A DNA stretch of 64,000 nt. Source: Acanthococcus lagerstroemiae (lineage: Eukaryota; Arthropoda; Insecta; Hemiptera; Eriococcidae). The notes below the pieces were generated by a model. It made no database searches. It was not told the DNA's origin and saw only the letters and a list, made by a program, of their open reading frames with translations. Below are positions 44,940 to 57,539 of this stretch, in pieces (position 1 is the first letter of the stretch; every line of letters starts with the position of its first letter). The stretch is from contig CM063109.1 of the NCBI GenBank assembly GCA_031841125.1, forward strand, positions 3,386,321 to 3,450,320, read 5' to 3'. Both the position numbers and the translations under genes were made by a program.

Positions 44940-45440
44940 AGAATTATTTAAAACTTTAAAGCTATTTCGAACTTGTTTAAGACTTGCTAAAACTGTTCTA
45001 GACTGGTTTACGGCTCATTATGACATACAGACTTTTGATAATGGCCCTTCAACACATCAGAATTCTTAAAGCTCTTTAAGACTCGTATTAGACTTTTAAG
45101 ACTTCTTCAACTTACCTGAAATAAGGCTCTTCCATGTTTATGTAAGACTGTGAGACGTACCTATTGACTGTTTAAGTCACGTTCAAGACATTTTACGATT
45201 TTTCCAGATTTTATTAAGAATTTTCAGAACGTGTGAAGATTCTTTCATATACTTGCTGGAGACAGGTGGGCACTTTTTCAGGCTCTTTCATACTTTCTAA
45301 GGCTCACGAAAACTGCTCAACACTCGCGCTTAAGCCTTTTTACGATTCTCCCGGACTTCTCATTATTCTTTACGACTCTCCTAGACTTGACTGGGACACT
45401 TAATCACGACTTTTGAAGACCCCTCTAATTTCTCTAAAAT
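44940..45440 (+). repeat. Long decayed 10-bp-period repeat, AAGACTTGTTT theme
   Basis: GAACTTGTTT, AAGACTTGCT, AAAACTGTTC, TAGACTGGTT, TACGGCTCAT, TATGACATAC, AGACTTTTGA in consecutive ten-base steps from 44970, continuing loosely (TTTAAGACTCG, TTAGACTTTTAAGACTTCTTC, GGCTCTTTCA, AGGCTCACGA) for about 500 bp. Confidence 0.7.
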
Positions 45441-45938
45441 CTTTCAACAGTTGCTTACTATAGTTCAAATGCCTTTCAATAACTTTGTCATATTTAAAGC
45501 GTTTTGAAGTCCAGTTTTTCTATCAGAAGAAAAATTACTTCAGTTGTCTGTCCTGTGTATTGCGCCTATATTATGTTGCATGTTGTATATGTATATAATA
45601 TGTGTAGTCAGCTTTCACCTCCGTTACCAAAGTTACCAAAGATGAGGTGAATGGGGAAACGTTGATTTTTCTGGATTTTGTAGATGCATGTTTTTGAAAG
45701 TGTGACCTTACTTCGAACGTAAAGGTACATTATTATCATCAAAAATTCCTGTTTTTTTCTCTCTTTCAAATTTGTATGAGTGACGGAAAACCTGTAAACG
45801 TGGTACTAGAGGTGATCAACTAATTTGCAGAAACTACATTGATTCGATGGTGTTGTTAGGTCGACAGGGGACTAAAAAATATCTTCACACGGTCAGATTT
45901 TTGATTCATGAAGAGTCGAAAAATTTTTCCTTTGTGAT
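45441..45938. other. Unique stretch
   Basis: Nothing recognised. Confidence 0.3.
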
Positions 45939-46075
45939 AAGGAGTTTGGTGATCCCTCCGGTCACTGATACGATACTCGAAAGTGTAATTTCCGGGGCCG
46001 GGGGTGCGGTGTCATAGGAGCCACTTTGGCGTTCGTGCATCGCCATACGTCCCACCACACCAAGGCGCTTGGTGA
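45939..46075 (+). mobile_element. Short LINE-tail retroposon with 14-bp target-site duplication
   Basis: The insertion at 45953-46061 (TCCCTCCGGTCACTGATACG ... CATACGTCCCACCACACC) is flanked by AAGGAGTTTGGTGA (45939-45952) and AAGGCGCTTGGTGA (46062-46075), 12 of 14 identical. Same orientation and ends as the 10436 copy. Confidence 0.85.
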
Positions 46076-48426
46076 ATAGCCATTTTGAAGTTTATGCGCA
46101 TCACTTGAAAGTTGTACTCCAGAAGGGAGATTTCAGGGTGGCAGAAGGTAGCTGAATAATTTTCCTTCAGTTGAATCGTGGGACACCTTTCAACAGTGGG
46201 TAATAAGTTGAATATAATCAAAGAATATCTTTTGTAGATACTTGAAGATATTTGCTTTCGAAAATTATTGACCATTCTCTTTTCCATCCACCACAGTTGC
46301 ATACACGATGTTTTTCACATGATAGATATACACGTTTAGTGGATACGCATATCGCAGTAAGTTCGCAGCTAATGACTTACTCCATGGAATAAACACTATT
46401 AAATGATTGCTTTCGCATGGTTTCAAAGTATGGTCATATTTTATCGAGTAAGCATCATGAGGAAACCACTCCTTTGTAGACTCCAACTATCCAGCGAGAC
46501 AATCTCTAGTCGAATTGCATTTCTTTTCGAAATAGTTTCAATCATTGAGAAAACTGAGAAATACCAAATTTTGTTGAATGTTCCTCTATGGCTAAGCTTA
46601 CTAATGTTGGTTAGTGGACGAAGAGTTCCTGCCTTTGTGAACTACTAACCCGAGACCCGCGTTATTATTTCATCTGTCAGGTTCATCTTGGAAAGTTTCT
46701 GGAGCTAGGGCGAATGTTAGAGACTAAGTCTTCGTGTAGTGATTTTGGCCATCCATTTATATTGGTTGAATATAGGATAGTCGACTGTTCCCTGTCAAAA
46801 CGGGGAAATGAAATCTTTACTCATTGTCCATGACTGTTCATTCGTACTTCTTCGCTTCATCGTTCGCAACGTGTTACAAATTTTAGGTTAGAAAATATCA
46901 CGCACGTATACGTGTATCTGATACAGATAGAAATAAAAATAGATAATACGGAGAATGTTCGGAAAACGATATATGTACGCTTCACTATGTTCGCTTTCAT
47001 TCATTCGTTAGCTTTTCTTAAGATTTTTCGAGTATTTTAAAAAGCGCAAAACGTAATTAATCATTTGACGAACTAACGCATATTGGCAGATGTAATATAA
47101 ACCACCTATCATTTATCATTTCCGCTACACGAAATCTTCTGTTCATTCGCCCCGTAAGACAGTTCGTCGGGTAAAAAGACCTCGCATTTCATCGGTAATT
47201 TGAACTTCTCGGAGCATTACATTTCACAGTACATCAACTTTTTTCGCTTTTATATAAAAGCTATACCGTAAGATACGAGTATAACCCGAGCTGGGGAAAA
47301 ACGTTTCAATTAACCGTGTGCATTCGAAGCCGATTACATCTATAGGTAGCTTTTTACGTTTTGTGTATAGTATATGTACCTATAATGTCTGCCTACGTAT
47401 AATAGCATATGATACCCTTTTTGTGTAAACTAAACCTTCGCGCGTGGGTGTTGAACCTATAAGAGTACGCATGTAAGCCCTCATCAAAATGGAATTTACA
47501 TTTCGGTTGAATACACTGTGGCAAAAATCTTACAATCTCGTAGTCTAGAGTCGGACGGAAATATTTTGCATTTTTTAATACTCGCGATTCGATTTGAGTT
47601 TCAAAGTTATTACGGCTGAGCGATGTGCATAAATTATTCGTCTCAATTATATTAAATAAGCCACGAGGAATGTTGGCGTATGTGGGCGACCCACCATGTA
47701 CGTACGAGTTCAACATAACGATATCGAAACACGGGCTCGTTGACGTTCTCCAGCATTTATATTCGTCGCTAATGACGCCAAAAGAACGTTATATGTAGTA
47801 TACAAATAGTTGATAACCGTTGCGAGAAGAGCGCACATTTGCAAGGGTACCTGTGTACTGCAAATTGTAAAAGTAGAACAGCCCTCGCCTCGGGAAATGT
47901 AAAAAGTAACAAAGTATCCTATCCTCGTTTCCTTATTTTCTTCGTCAAAATGCTACGTTGCTCAGTCACCACTTAACAACAATTCTGGAGTACATTTCGT
48001 GTCCCCCGCATTTGGCGCTACAGTCTCCGTCTTCGAGTTCAGCTGATAAACTGAATACAGGTATCTCCAATATAGTCAGTCGTTAATTTTTGTACTTATA
48101 GACTCGAGAGATTCTCCGCTGCCTGTATAGAATTTAGGTTCTTTCTGTTCGCCCAGCTTAGTGAAATAAGAACGAAAACTAAATAACCGATCTGCTTGAT
48201 CTTCTGAATACTTGTATATTTTGTATATTGGAGAGGCCTAGTTTGTTTTCCTGCCTGTAAGTTACGAACTTCCTGAGATAGATACAAATAAAGCCCAAAA
48301 TAAGTTATCTTTATGAAGAATTTGACAATTTTCGTATTTTCCTAACTCGGAATTTTTGTAAAACTGGTCTGGTTGGTTGATTCTTGCTAAAAGAATCAGC
48401 AGAAGTGGTGCGGTCGAACTAACAGT
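46076..48426. other. Unique DNA, CpG-richer from 46.9 kb
   Basis: No repeats or recognised domain; frames up to 107 codons (47393-47716, minus) lie in low-stop CpG-rich DNA. Confidence 0.35.
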
Positions 48427-49018
48427 GTGGCAGTTTCTATGAAAAGGGGTAACTTTGTCGATCGATCAAAGTCTCAGAAACGCGAAAAAACAAAAACAAA
48501 ATGTTTTGGTCGAAAAAATCGATTTTGAGATTTTGGTTGATTTCTATAGAAAAAACATCGCAGTAATGGAGACAAAATTTACGCGTATGTGAGAGAAGAG
48601 GGAGAGAGAGGAAGAGAATTATGAAAGAAAATGAGAAAAGAATGCGAATGTCTGCGTTGTGCGTTCGCTTCATCGTGGTTTTTCGGAGCTCACAAATAAA
48701 TCCGATGTTCTGAATTGTTACCACACAGAAGAGCGAAAAATTACCTTTCCAATAAGCCCTCGTCGAGGCTGGTAACGTGATTCCGCGGCCAGTTAGGGCC
48801 GCTTGACGGAGTGGGAAAAAAAGGTGTGTCTAATTTTAAATGTGTTTTTGCGCGTTTTCGTTACACTCATCTTTGACCGCTTGTATATCCGGATCAAAAA
48901 ACGCTACAAATCTCGCCGATGGCTCGTTGGAATGGGCATTCATTCCTCTATTACGTACTGTCCGTAACTCGAAATTCGTCGGATCGACAAAGTTACCCCT
49001 TTTTATAGAAACTGCCAC
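48427..49018. mobile_element. Non-autonomous DNA transposon with 36-bp TIRs (TIR element copy 2)
   Basis: 592 bp; left end GTGGCAGTTTCTATGAAAAG, right end the reverse complement of GTGGCAGTTTCTATAAAAAG, so one mismatch in 36. It aligns end to end with 20421-21000; differences are small indels: about 23 bp extra (a tctgcgttgtgcgttcgctt stretch near 48651) and loss of about 15 bp around 48840. Flanks aacagt and tattta give no target-site duplication. The shared frames are not conserved, so no protein is claimed. Confidence 0.92.
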
Positions 49019-49565
49019 TATTTAGATATGGTTCCTCTCTCGACAGTTGGCCGTAAAGTTCTTTTGGTTTCCTCGTTTCCGTCAAAAATTCACTTCTTTG
49101 TCTCGTCTTCTTAGACTATTATATTTATGCAGACGTTAAAAATTATTACTAATGAATGCGGTACAAAACAGAGAATGCGGCTGTTGCCTATTGATAACCA
49201 TAAAGTCAACGTACTAATAGATAACTTAGATAAATTAATAAAATTTGTTACAGACTCTAAATTTTAATGGGAGATCAAAGCCAATAGGCAAGAAACGTCT
49301 TCGTAATAATAACAAAAATCCTCATTTGTTCCAAGAATTATCACAAATCTGAGCTGAATTTTGTAGAAACAAGACGTCAATTTATTTGGGTGATAATATT
49401 CTAGACACGTTCCTAGTGAACGCATGAAGTTTTCTACCCTCTGATACGTACTACTGGTTAGAGAGAATCATAAAATCTAGGTTTTGGCTCGTAACTCGCT
49501 TTTTTTCACTAGTTACATCAAAAACTGTTTCAAACAGAATGTTTCTGGCCTATACTGGAATTGCC
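49019..49565. other. Unique stretch
   Basis: Nothing recognised. Confidence 0.3.
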
Positions 49566-49770
49566 CCTTAAATTTTTAGTGATGGGCTGGGTCACTTGAG
49601 AAATGAACTCAAGTCACCATCGAAATTAATCTCAGGTCATCACTGAGATCAGTATTTGAAAATTGATTTCAGATCTCTACCAAGAGTACCTACTTGATGT
49701 CACTACCGAGAGCAGTTACTAAACATTGATCTTTTAGATCATTACCAACATTATGATTTTGATGTCCTTA
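49566..49770 (+). repeat. Loose TCA(G/C)GTCA / GAGATCAGT repeat
   Basis: GGTCACTTGAG, CAAGTCACCAT, CAGGTCATCACTGAGATCAG, TCAGATCTCTACC, GATGTCACTACCGAGAGCAG, TTAGATCATTACC. Approximate 20-base alternation, decayed. Confidence 0.5.
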
Positions 49771-51065
49771 ATGTTCTTTGAGATTAAGGTTGTGCCTATC
49801 CCTGCAATTTTTCTATATCTGCCGCAGAGACGTATTAAAAGGAGGTAAAAGATGATCCCTTACCCTACAGATTACAAAGTAACTGTTACTAAAGAAGGAA
49901 AAGAAAAATATGGCTAAAGTGATGAAAAATGTTATTTTTCAAATTCTTTCTATGGAGAGGAAGTGAGGTGTTGGCCTGCGATTGTTACAGGTGAAGCCAA
50001 TAGAAGCTGATTTTCTCGGTGGCCTTTCTGATTGCACTCTGTCTCTGATTTTCATATTTTTGGTATATTCAAATTATCCATTAAACTTCCAGCATTATAC
50101 TCGTTCACATTGTTCAGTTCATTTCCATTCTTGGCCTCGTTCAGTTCAAGTTTAGTTTATAGTATAGGAATAACATCGTTCATGTTCAAGTAAAAATTAC
50201 TTCTGTAAAATTTTCCCACGACCTAGAGATCTTGAAAATGTTTTTATTATACGTACTCGTACTTTAACATCTAAGAAATTATCTTTATGCGGAGAAGTAT
50301 GACTAATATTGGCACGTTGATTCTCCATTTGGCTGTAGAATGCTCTAGGTTAGTTCGTTTTCTTGATAATATGTAATTTTGTATAGGTATTCGCGACCAT
50401 TATTCTGCTGTTTTGTCTAAATTCGATTTCAATAAAATGAGAATATTTCGAGAAATTCCGAGGGAAAATTCGGAATAAATGTCTCAAAATTAGCTAAAAG
50501 AAATTAACAAATTCACTTCAACAAAAATTTTATTCTTCTCGGCTTTAATTATCAGAAATAGCATAAGCGAAATAGCTTTTCAAAGAGTGCGGGAGGACCT
50601 TACATAACTGTTTTCCTTCGTGAGAAAGAAATGAAATTAAGGTGATGCAAACAAGTGTTATGATCTTATGATTATAGTTAGGATTTTTTGGCATTAAAAA
50701 AAAAAAAGTCGGCATTTTCCAAGAATTTTGTACCTTTCACTGATTAGAGCAGAATCATTCATGTTTTAAAGTTTAAAGTTGCTGCCAGAAACTGCTACCT
50801 TATTCAGATCCATCAAAGTGCCGAGCCCTAGATTCTTTGCAATGACGTCATCCGTTTTCTGTCTGAGGATGCTTCCATGAGACCCCAAAATGGGGTAATC
50901 TTTTTGGATACGCCTTGAACCCCTGTAGTTGAGTATCCAGCAAAAGCTCTCTACCTTTGAGTGTACTTGATTTGTATATGTTTGTAGGTCATTCTAATAT
51001 TACTACATGTATTTTCTGTAAAATGTGGATTACTTTGTCTCAGTTTTCTTCGTATGAAACGCTAT
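49771..51065. other. Unique AT-rich stretch
   Basis: Nothing recognised. Confidence 0.3.
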
Positions 51066-51069
51066 AGTA

Positions 51070-51255
51070 GCTGTTTCGGCATTATCCGCCGCGTAACTCT
51101 ATTTTCTGCATTTATTCCCTTTTCGGCATTTTTTGGCAAAATAAATTTTTTTCCCGTCCTTCGTATACCCTGAAGCGTGCTTATCTTTTATTATTTCTCA
51201 TCTGCTCCTAAACAAAATTATTTGACAAATACCGACAAATTCCAATTCTAGTTAT
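51070..51255 (+). repeat. Decayed partial copy of the 24.3 kb MITE
   Basis: CTTTTCGGCATTTTTTGGCA-aaataaatttttttcc matches cactttcggcattttccggcaaaataaatttttttcc at 24624; CAAATACCGACAAATTCC corresponds to the right end region. Confidence 0.65.
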
Positions 51256-52069
51256 TATAAAACACTAAATAGTGCACTTGACGCTAAATGTGTTCCCCAG
51301 CCAGCGACGATAAACACATTGAGAAACGATAGGTTATTTATTATTAAAAATCAGTCACACATAGTTTTAAGCGGACAATCTAATGCGCGTTATCAAAAAT
51401 CAAACCAGTTGATGCAGTGTTACTAATCGAATTGAAATTTTAGGTTAGAAAAAAAAAGAAGCTTGAAAAGTTGAAAATGAGAAAATTTGAGAAAATTTGA
51501 GAAAATTTCATAGCTGAACTTGTTGATAATTGATAGGTTTTCATTTTGAAATTTTCGGAATTTTCTCGTGGGGAGCAAAACACCTCTTTTAGAATTCCGT
51601 GTGGAGCACGTGCATCAATGCATATATTAAGTTGCCGGCCCTGCTTATGAGTATAGCAAATAATCAACATTCTTCTACAAATAGATTTATGAGTAATTAC
51701 ATGACCCGCTTCGCGGCTCATCTAGACCGTGGGCTAAAGAGAGTTAGGTTAAATGAGTTAGATGGGAGGTGCTAAAATTAGAGAGAAAAAAAACTATTTT
51801 ACGAAGTTGCCAAGGGAGGTCCAGACCTTCTGGACCGCCGCTCTTCAAGTCACATTGCGTTTATTCGCAGTGTCCTGATTCATTTGCTTATTTATTGCTT
51901 CATGTTTGTGTTGTTCAGACAAAGATGTTAGGGTTCTTAAAAATTCAATTGGATAATTAGAATATAAATTCTGAATATAGTTTCCAAAAATTGAAATCTT
52001 TGGGATAGTAATAATTAATATCACCCTTTTTTTGTAGTTCTACAGTTTGATAAACACATGCAATAAAAG
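51256..52069. other. Unique stretch
   Basis: No gene recognised. A 93-codon minus frame at 51440-51721 has no domain. Confidence 0.3.
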
Positions 52070-53230
52070 ATATACCCTTCTTACACCGAACTACTCAGAC
52101 TCTTCGGGTATAGGCCTCCCTATCTTTTTTCTATCTTTTTCGGGTTTGGGCTACTCTTCCCCAAATTATTCCTGTAATTTTTGTTATATCATCACGACAT
52201 TTTGTATTTCGGCTTTCTCTCTTTCTTTTCTTGTCACAAGATTCCCACTCACTGATAATTTTGTTCTATCGTGTCCCTTCTTGATGTGCGATATGTGTCG
52301 TGTAACCTCATTTTAATTTCTTCATCTCCAACTTACGTCTTCAATACCCCTGTTTCCTCTCTTATATTTTTTGTTTTTCACTCTGTCTTTTATTATTCAC
52401 CGTAGTACACTTTATTCCATCCTTCTCAATCTGGAATGTGGCGAAGGGTTTTTCCTAGGAAGGGGGGGGGGAGGCGAAAATTGGTAAATTCCCCACTGAC
52501 TCAAGATTCCCAAGTATCAATTTTTTTGTACTTATTGCCTAAAAAGGGAAAAAAATGAACAAAAACTCGAAATTTCTTTTGTCTACTCTTGAATTTTTCC
52601 AACTTTTGATCCATTCACTGAAATTTCCCAACTCCAGCGGAGGCTTGGAGGGAGCTGCCCTCCCGTGCCCCCTCTCTCTTAGTTTCGTCCTTGTTCTCAC
52701 TGTGGTAGTCAATCTTTTTATTTGCTTCTTCGTTAGGACCCACGTTTGAGCTCCATAGGTGAAGAATGGTAGAGAGTATCTTTTCAATATTTTTGTCTTC
52801 GTTTCAATCTTCATTTTATCTTTATACATGTTTTTTAAAGCGCAGAAGCTTGTCCGTGCCTTATTTATTCTTTTAGTTATCTCTCTATTTGTTCCGTCTT
52901 CAAACAATTGTATCTGTCCCAAATAGTCGAATTCGGAGATTTTTTCTGTTTCAGTTCCTTGTATTGCGGTTTACATTTCCCTTCCATATTGGATAATAGT
53001 TTAATTTTACTTGTAGGTATTCATTTCTAAACCCGCCTCTGCATTTACCTTTGTCAATTTTTCTCCTATTTCCTGTAGCATCTCTATATCCTCGTTTATC
53101 AGTACAACATCAACCGCGAATCTTAGGTGGTTCAGTTTTTCACACAATTTATCTGTATCCCATATTTTCTCATTCCAGTTTTCCAAATATGTCTTCTAAT
53201 ACGCAATTAAATTCATAGAAGGCATTTTGA
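52070..53230 (-). pseudogene. Second LINE reverse transcriptase remnant, RTE-like, broken by an insertion
   Basis: Minus-strand pieces, in order: CVLEDIFGKLE and ENMGYR (about 53160-53215), LNHLRFAVDVVLINEDIEML (53109-53120 encodes FAVD; active enzymes have FADD), EISEFDYLGQIQLFEDGTN, ITKRINKARTSFCALKNMYK, YGAQTWVLTKKQIKRL (YGAQTW at 52740-52757), then unrelated sequence from about 52680 down to 52400, then the C-terminal end KKLK, HIAHQEGT, NKIISEWESCDKKRKRE, DDITKITGIIWGRVAQT, EAYTRRV at about 52350-52080. At least three frames and several stops. The 127-codon frame (52539-52922) is only the middle piece. The plus strand of the whole stretch is pyrimidine-rich, as expected for an A-rich LINE sense strand. 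The 5' half with the endonuclease is missing. Distinct from the 2.9 kb LINE and does not share its 3' tail. Confidence 0.85.
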
Positions 53231-56200
53231 GCTCGTTTTGGAAATTTCAGATTCTCAGTTCCCTAATAATTTCTGAAGGGAGACAGTTACCGCTACCAAA
53301 TTTTAACATAGTGTGCAGAAGTTCAATGTAAAACAATTCCAAGAAGTCCCAGTTAAAAAAAAACAGTTAGGGGGCCGCAGGGGGAAAAAAGTTTTGTCGT
53401 CCTCGTCTATGGCGTGGGAACACGCGAATACATGTCAAAATGAAAGCGCACGGAGCTCCGCAGGCATTTATATGTCCTCTCCTCTTCCCGTTACCGCAAA
53501 CTGCTTTCCCATCTTCCCTCTCCGTCCTTCCAACAATTTCCTGTGATCCACATCCGTGATCTTTTCCTACCTGAAAACTCCTGCAGTTTTCCTCCCTTTA
53601 CCCTTCCCGCACTGTCGGCATGGCTGCTAATGCGACTTATAAGCGGGTGGTCACCTCACTTCTTCCTCTTTTTACATATAATGTCTTATGGACTCCACCT
53701 TTTGCTTACGCTCTTTGTAATCAGCTGCGGATTTAGAAGCTAAGCCGCTGTTGGTACTCAATGATACGTTCCCCTTATCCTTCTTCACCATATCCTTCTA
53801 ATGAGTTACAGGTCAAAAACTGATAATTATTTCCCAGTTATGTTTTTTGCAACTTCTACAATATTTCCCTTTCTTCTTTCTGTCTCTTCTTCTTTTTCTC
53901 TTTTTCCAAATTTTGTTTCCTTTTCCCCGCTGTTTTTGTACAAAAATCTGCCGCCCTAGGCAGTTGCCTAATGTGCCTATTGGGAAATCCATCGCTGAAA
54001 CTGATACTACATAATGAAGAAGTTGCATTCGTAGGTATTTAGATATTTTGGAGGAGGGGGTCCGAACCCTCAACCTTCTTCCCCCTGTATCCCCGTGTGC
54101 CCTCAGCTCTTATGGTTCACCCACCAACCTCGAACAGACAAACAAACAAACATTCATTTTTCTGTAGTAAACGATCCAGTCCAGAGTAATTTTTGTTCGA
54201 ATATTTTTTAACTTACGCTAATATTCGTCGACTTGCAAGTAGAATCGAAAACTCATTTTTAGGGGTGTTTTCATGCCTTAAGGAGCGAAGGTCTCTGAAA
54301 TCCATTGGGACTAATCAAAGATTAATACGTCGTATGATTCCTTGACGAATTGCTGCCGCCTGAAATTTCAGAGCTGTCTGCAAATTTTCATCGAACCTGT
54401 TTCTTGATTGCCTCAACTATTCTGAATCACAACCCCAACGGTTAAGAGTAACGGAATCCAACTCTGTCGTAAAAATAAAGAAGAAGGAGAAAGCGAATAA
54501 TTACTTATTACATTTACGGAATGGAAACTACGGTTACCCGAACCACACATAATCCCCTTTTTTAATAACAATTAAACGGGGCAAAATTTCACAGATGGCT
54601 ACTTTTTTTTCGCCGCACCAAAAACGAGTTGCGGGTAATCCATAAAACCTGATTAACTCGCGAACGTTTATTACCTTTTTATACTTAATAAAATATAGAA
54701 GAAGAAGAAAAATTTGGAGGGAAAACTACGAAAGGGAAATTTAACGGAATACGAATTTTGGCGTATACTTAGAACTTTTTGTACAAGAAAAAGGGGTGCG
54801 AGTTTATGTTTTTAATACTGGCTGGTATTTTCGTCTACTGTATATTATGCTCGTAGGTACAGCGAGTGAGTGTACCGGGAGGTGTTGCTATACGCCCGTG
54901 GCCAGCTATAAGGTACCTAAGACGTCTTTACGAGCGTATCAACTGCAGTTTACGAATACCGTATAATAAGTATTTGAATTTTAAACTCGTCGATCGGATT
55001 TTAATTATATCGAATGGCGAAGATGACATCGCAGGCAGGTCATCCACGTGGTCGACGGAGGCGGGAGGTGCGCGATTCGATCATCCTGAGAAGTTAGATT
55101 AAATTTCGCGCCGAAAAACATATTACAACGCTTTTACACTTTTACAGCTTTCGAACGTTCTTTCGACTATACTCGAGGTGGCGAAGGGTGGCGGAAGAAA
55201 ATGAAAACTATTAGATAGATGATCGACCATAAACTTATACACGCTTATTGTTCCCGAAGCAAATAAATGAAGTATCCGTTGTGTGCTTCTCGGCGTTACG
55301 TCGGTTGCCGGTAACGATAAATGAAGGCGATTAAAAACTTTAACGCTATCGAAATTTTATATTAGCGTCAGGTTGCGCGATGTGCGTCCTACTCGCAGCT
55401 CTTCCGCTTTTGCTGTAGGATCCGACCTCGGTGTAAACGAACATTTACACGTTCGTCGATGAAACTTTTTATGCTCTTCGATTATACAGCTACATTTACA
55501 TTCGCATCTACATCTACATTTTCCGCCGATACCTTCGAGTGGAGCCGGTGCGGGGTGACTTTCGTCAATTGTCACCTCTCTATGGCAGTTATCTGCCTGC
55601 CTGCTTGCCAGCCTGTGAAATACTAAAACACTCCGCCGTGTTGCACCCTGCCGACACAATCGTAATACGTTTACGAGCTAACGTAATTCGTTCTTCTTAG
55701 TATCGCCCAAAATGAAATTGATTTTACGCCAGCAGATATTACCCGAACCTTGAGATTTTGTTACCAGAGGGTGCTCAAATTTTACTGGCAAATATACCGA
55801 ATTTACAGGTACGAATACGCCGCACCAGCTTTGTGAGACATGTTCCAACGATTTTTATGCATCACAATTGAAGGGGCTTGGTGGGAAAGTCGTTTTCAAC
55901 CGAATGTTTTCGCATAGGCTAGTGGAAATAAACGTGTTTTTAGTTTGCACTATACTAGCGAACACTACCACAATTTTAACGTTCCGACTTTGAAAGAGCT
56001 GAAATTTTTCTTCAGAAATTCGTACACCGAACATTCTCTCCCCTTGCAGTCGGACATTAAATTGACATAACGAATCAGAATTCAAAATTGGATTGGTTCT
56101 AGAAGAGTTCCCATACTTAAATTTCTATACAGTTTCAACTTCCTTCAGTCATTCGATGAAGCAAGGAAATATGTAATATCGGTATTATAACTGAGGTCTT

Positions 56201-56290
56201 TTATTTCGAACGGTGACCACGTCTACTTTTTCCTCTTATTTCTTTAAATGGCATCTTACTTAACACACAGCCTTATCTGTCTTTTTTCAA
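53231..56290. other. Mostly unique; pyrimidine-rich, then CpG-rich 54.5-55.8 kb
   Basis: Pyrimidine-rich plus strand at 53450-53950. CpG-rich with overlapping frames of 76-100 codons at 54860-56085. The minus frame at 55357-55659 contains a Cys/Arg run (GKCRCRCECKCSCI) produced by an ACATCT/ACATTT-type hexamer repeat (55488-55522), so I do not take it for a cysteine-rich peptide gene. Confidence 0.35.
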
Positions 56291-56309
56291 TATAAGAATG
56301 TGGCCAAGT

Positions 56310-56660
56310 TTAATTTGATATAAAATTCGATGTAGAAGTCAAGTTATCTTGTCGACATCGACTTTAAATAGAATTCTGTCGTTGTAAAATTCGATCTAAA
56401 AGTCGATGTCGATGTCGACGTGGTAATTTGAGTTTTTCTTCTTCTTTTTTTTCTATCGAATTCTGTTTCAAATTCGATCGCATTGTTGTGTCGAAAAAGT
56501 AACGAATTCTTCTTGCGACTTATGTTTCGAGTGCTATGACTAACATCAATTCATTCTGACTGCAATGTGTGCTGTTGAAAAATTGCCGAATTCTACGTGT
56601 CTATCTTTATTTCGAGGGCTTTGGTGGACATCGATACGAAATCATATTCTCCATAGCCAG
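56310..56660 (+). repeat. Local diverged tandem duplications
   Basis: ATAAAATTCGATGTAGAAGTC (56321) and gtaaaattcgatctaaaagtc (56385); CGAATTCTTCTTGCGAC-ttatgtttcgag (about 56502) and CGAATTCTACGTGTCTATCT-ttatttcgag (about 56588). Periods about 65 and 84 bp. Confidence 0.55.
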
Positions 56661-57023
56661 CCTGGAATATTCCCGAACCTGTGATATTTTCTGAGAAATT
56701 GAAAACCAAACACAAAACTCAACATATTCTCCCGTCGTGTTTCACTAAAAAGTCAAGAAACTATTCGTTTATTCGAAACAGAGCAGGGTAAGATCACTTA
56801 CCGATGTTATCAGTTGGATGATGCCGGTGACAGCAGCGAAGAAAAAAAATCTATTATTGTTTCTTTTCCTGTAAAAAGAATGCCCCTTTTAGGACCAACT
56901 TATGAATTTAATATGGAATGCGTGAAATTTATCAAAATGGGTTTGAGTTTTTGATCTGCCTGACTGCAGCGTCTTAAAGAATTTTAAAAATTGATAAGAT
57001 ATCGTTTATGTCTTCTTCTTTTG

Positions 57024-57043
57024 TTTTTTTTTTGGGGGGGGGG
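57024..57043 (+). repeat. T10G10 junction
   Basis: Ten T then ten G, followed by aggaggaggtcatcattttgaa, resembling the T10G11 unit of the 14.7 kb array. Confidence 0.8.
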
Positions 57044-57539
57044 AGGAGGAGGTCATCATTTTGAATATTTTATTGAATTACACTGCGGAACACCAAAGTG
57101 TTCTTGTATCGTTTTTACACTGTAGAATACCAAAATATTTCGGTATCATTTTTGTCGCGCTGAATTCGAATTTGGCATCAGACATGCTCCCTCAGACACA
57201 GTGTTCTAGTCTGATATGGTCAAAAAGGCTATTCTATATTTAGGGTATGCCAATTCACAATTTCTTCCTTCTGTAGTCCAGAATGCCATCATCAGTGGAG
57301 TACACCAAGATCACTCATCACTCCATCGAGGACACTAAAAAAGCTATGCTGGGTGCAAGTTTTTAACTACCTAAAAATCAGTAAAAAGTCGAAAGATACG
57401 TGTCTGTGGGATAATTTATCGTATAGATTTCAAATCTGACCTTCAGATTTGGATACAGATATCTCTTTCTTGTTAAAATGGCCTCTGAGCACAAAGGAAA
57501 ACACACTTTATTAATTTAATATTATATAAATATTGTTAG

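Noticed and set aside
55357..55659. Cysteine-rich small protein (run of alternating Cys and Arg/Glu/Lys) on the minus strand
   Set aside because: The cysteine run is the translation of an ACATCT/ACATTT hexamer repeat; there is no signal peptide and the rest has no domain.
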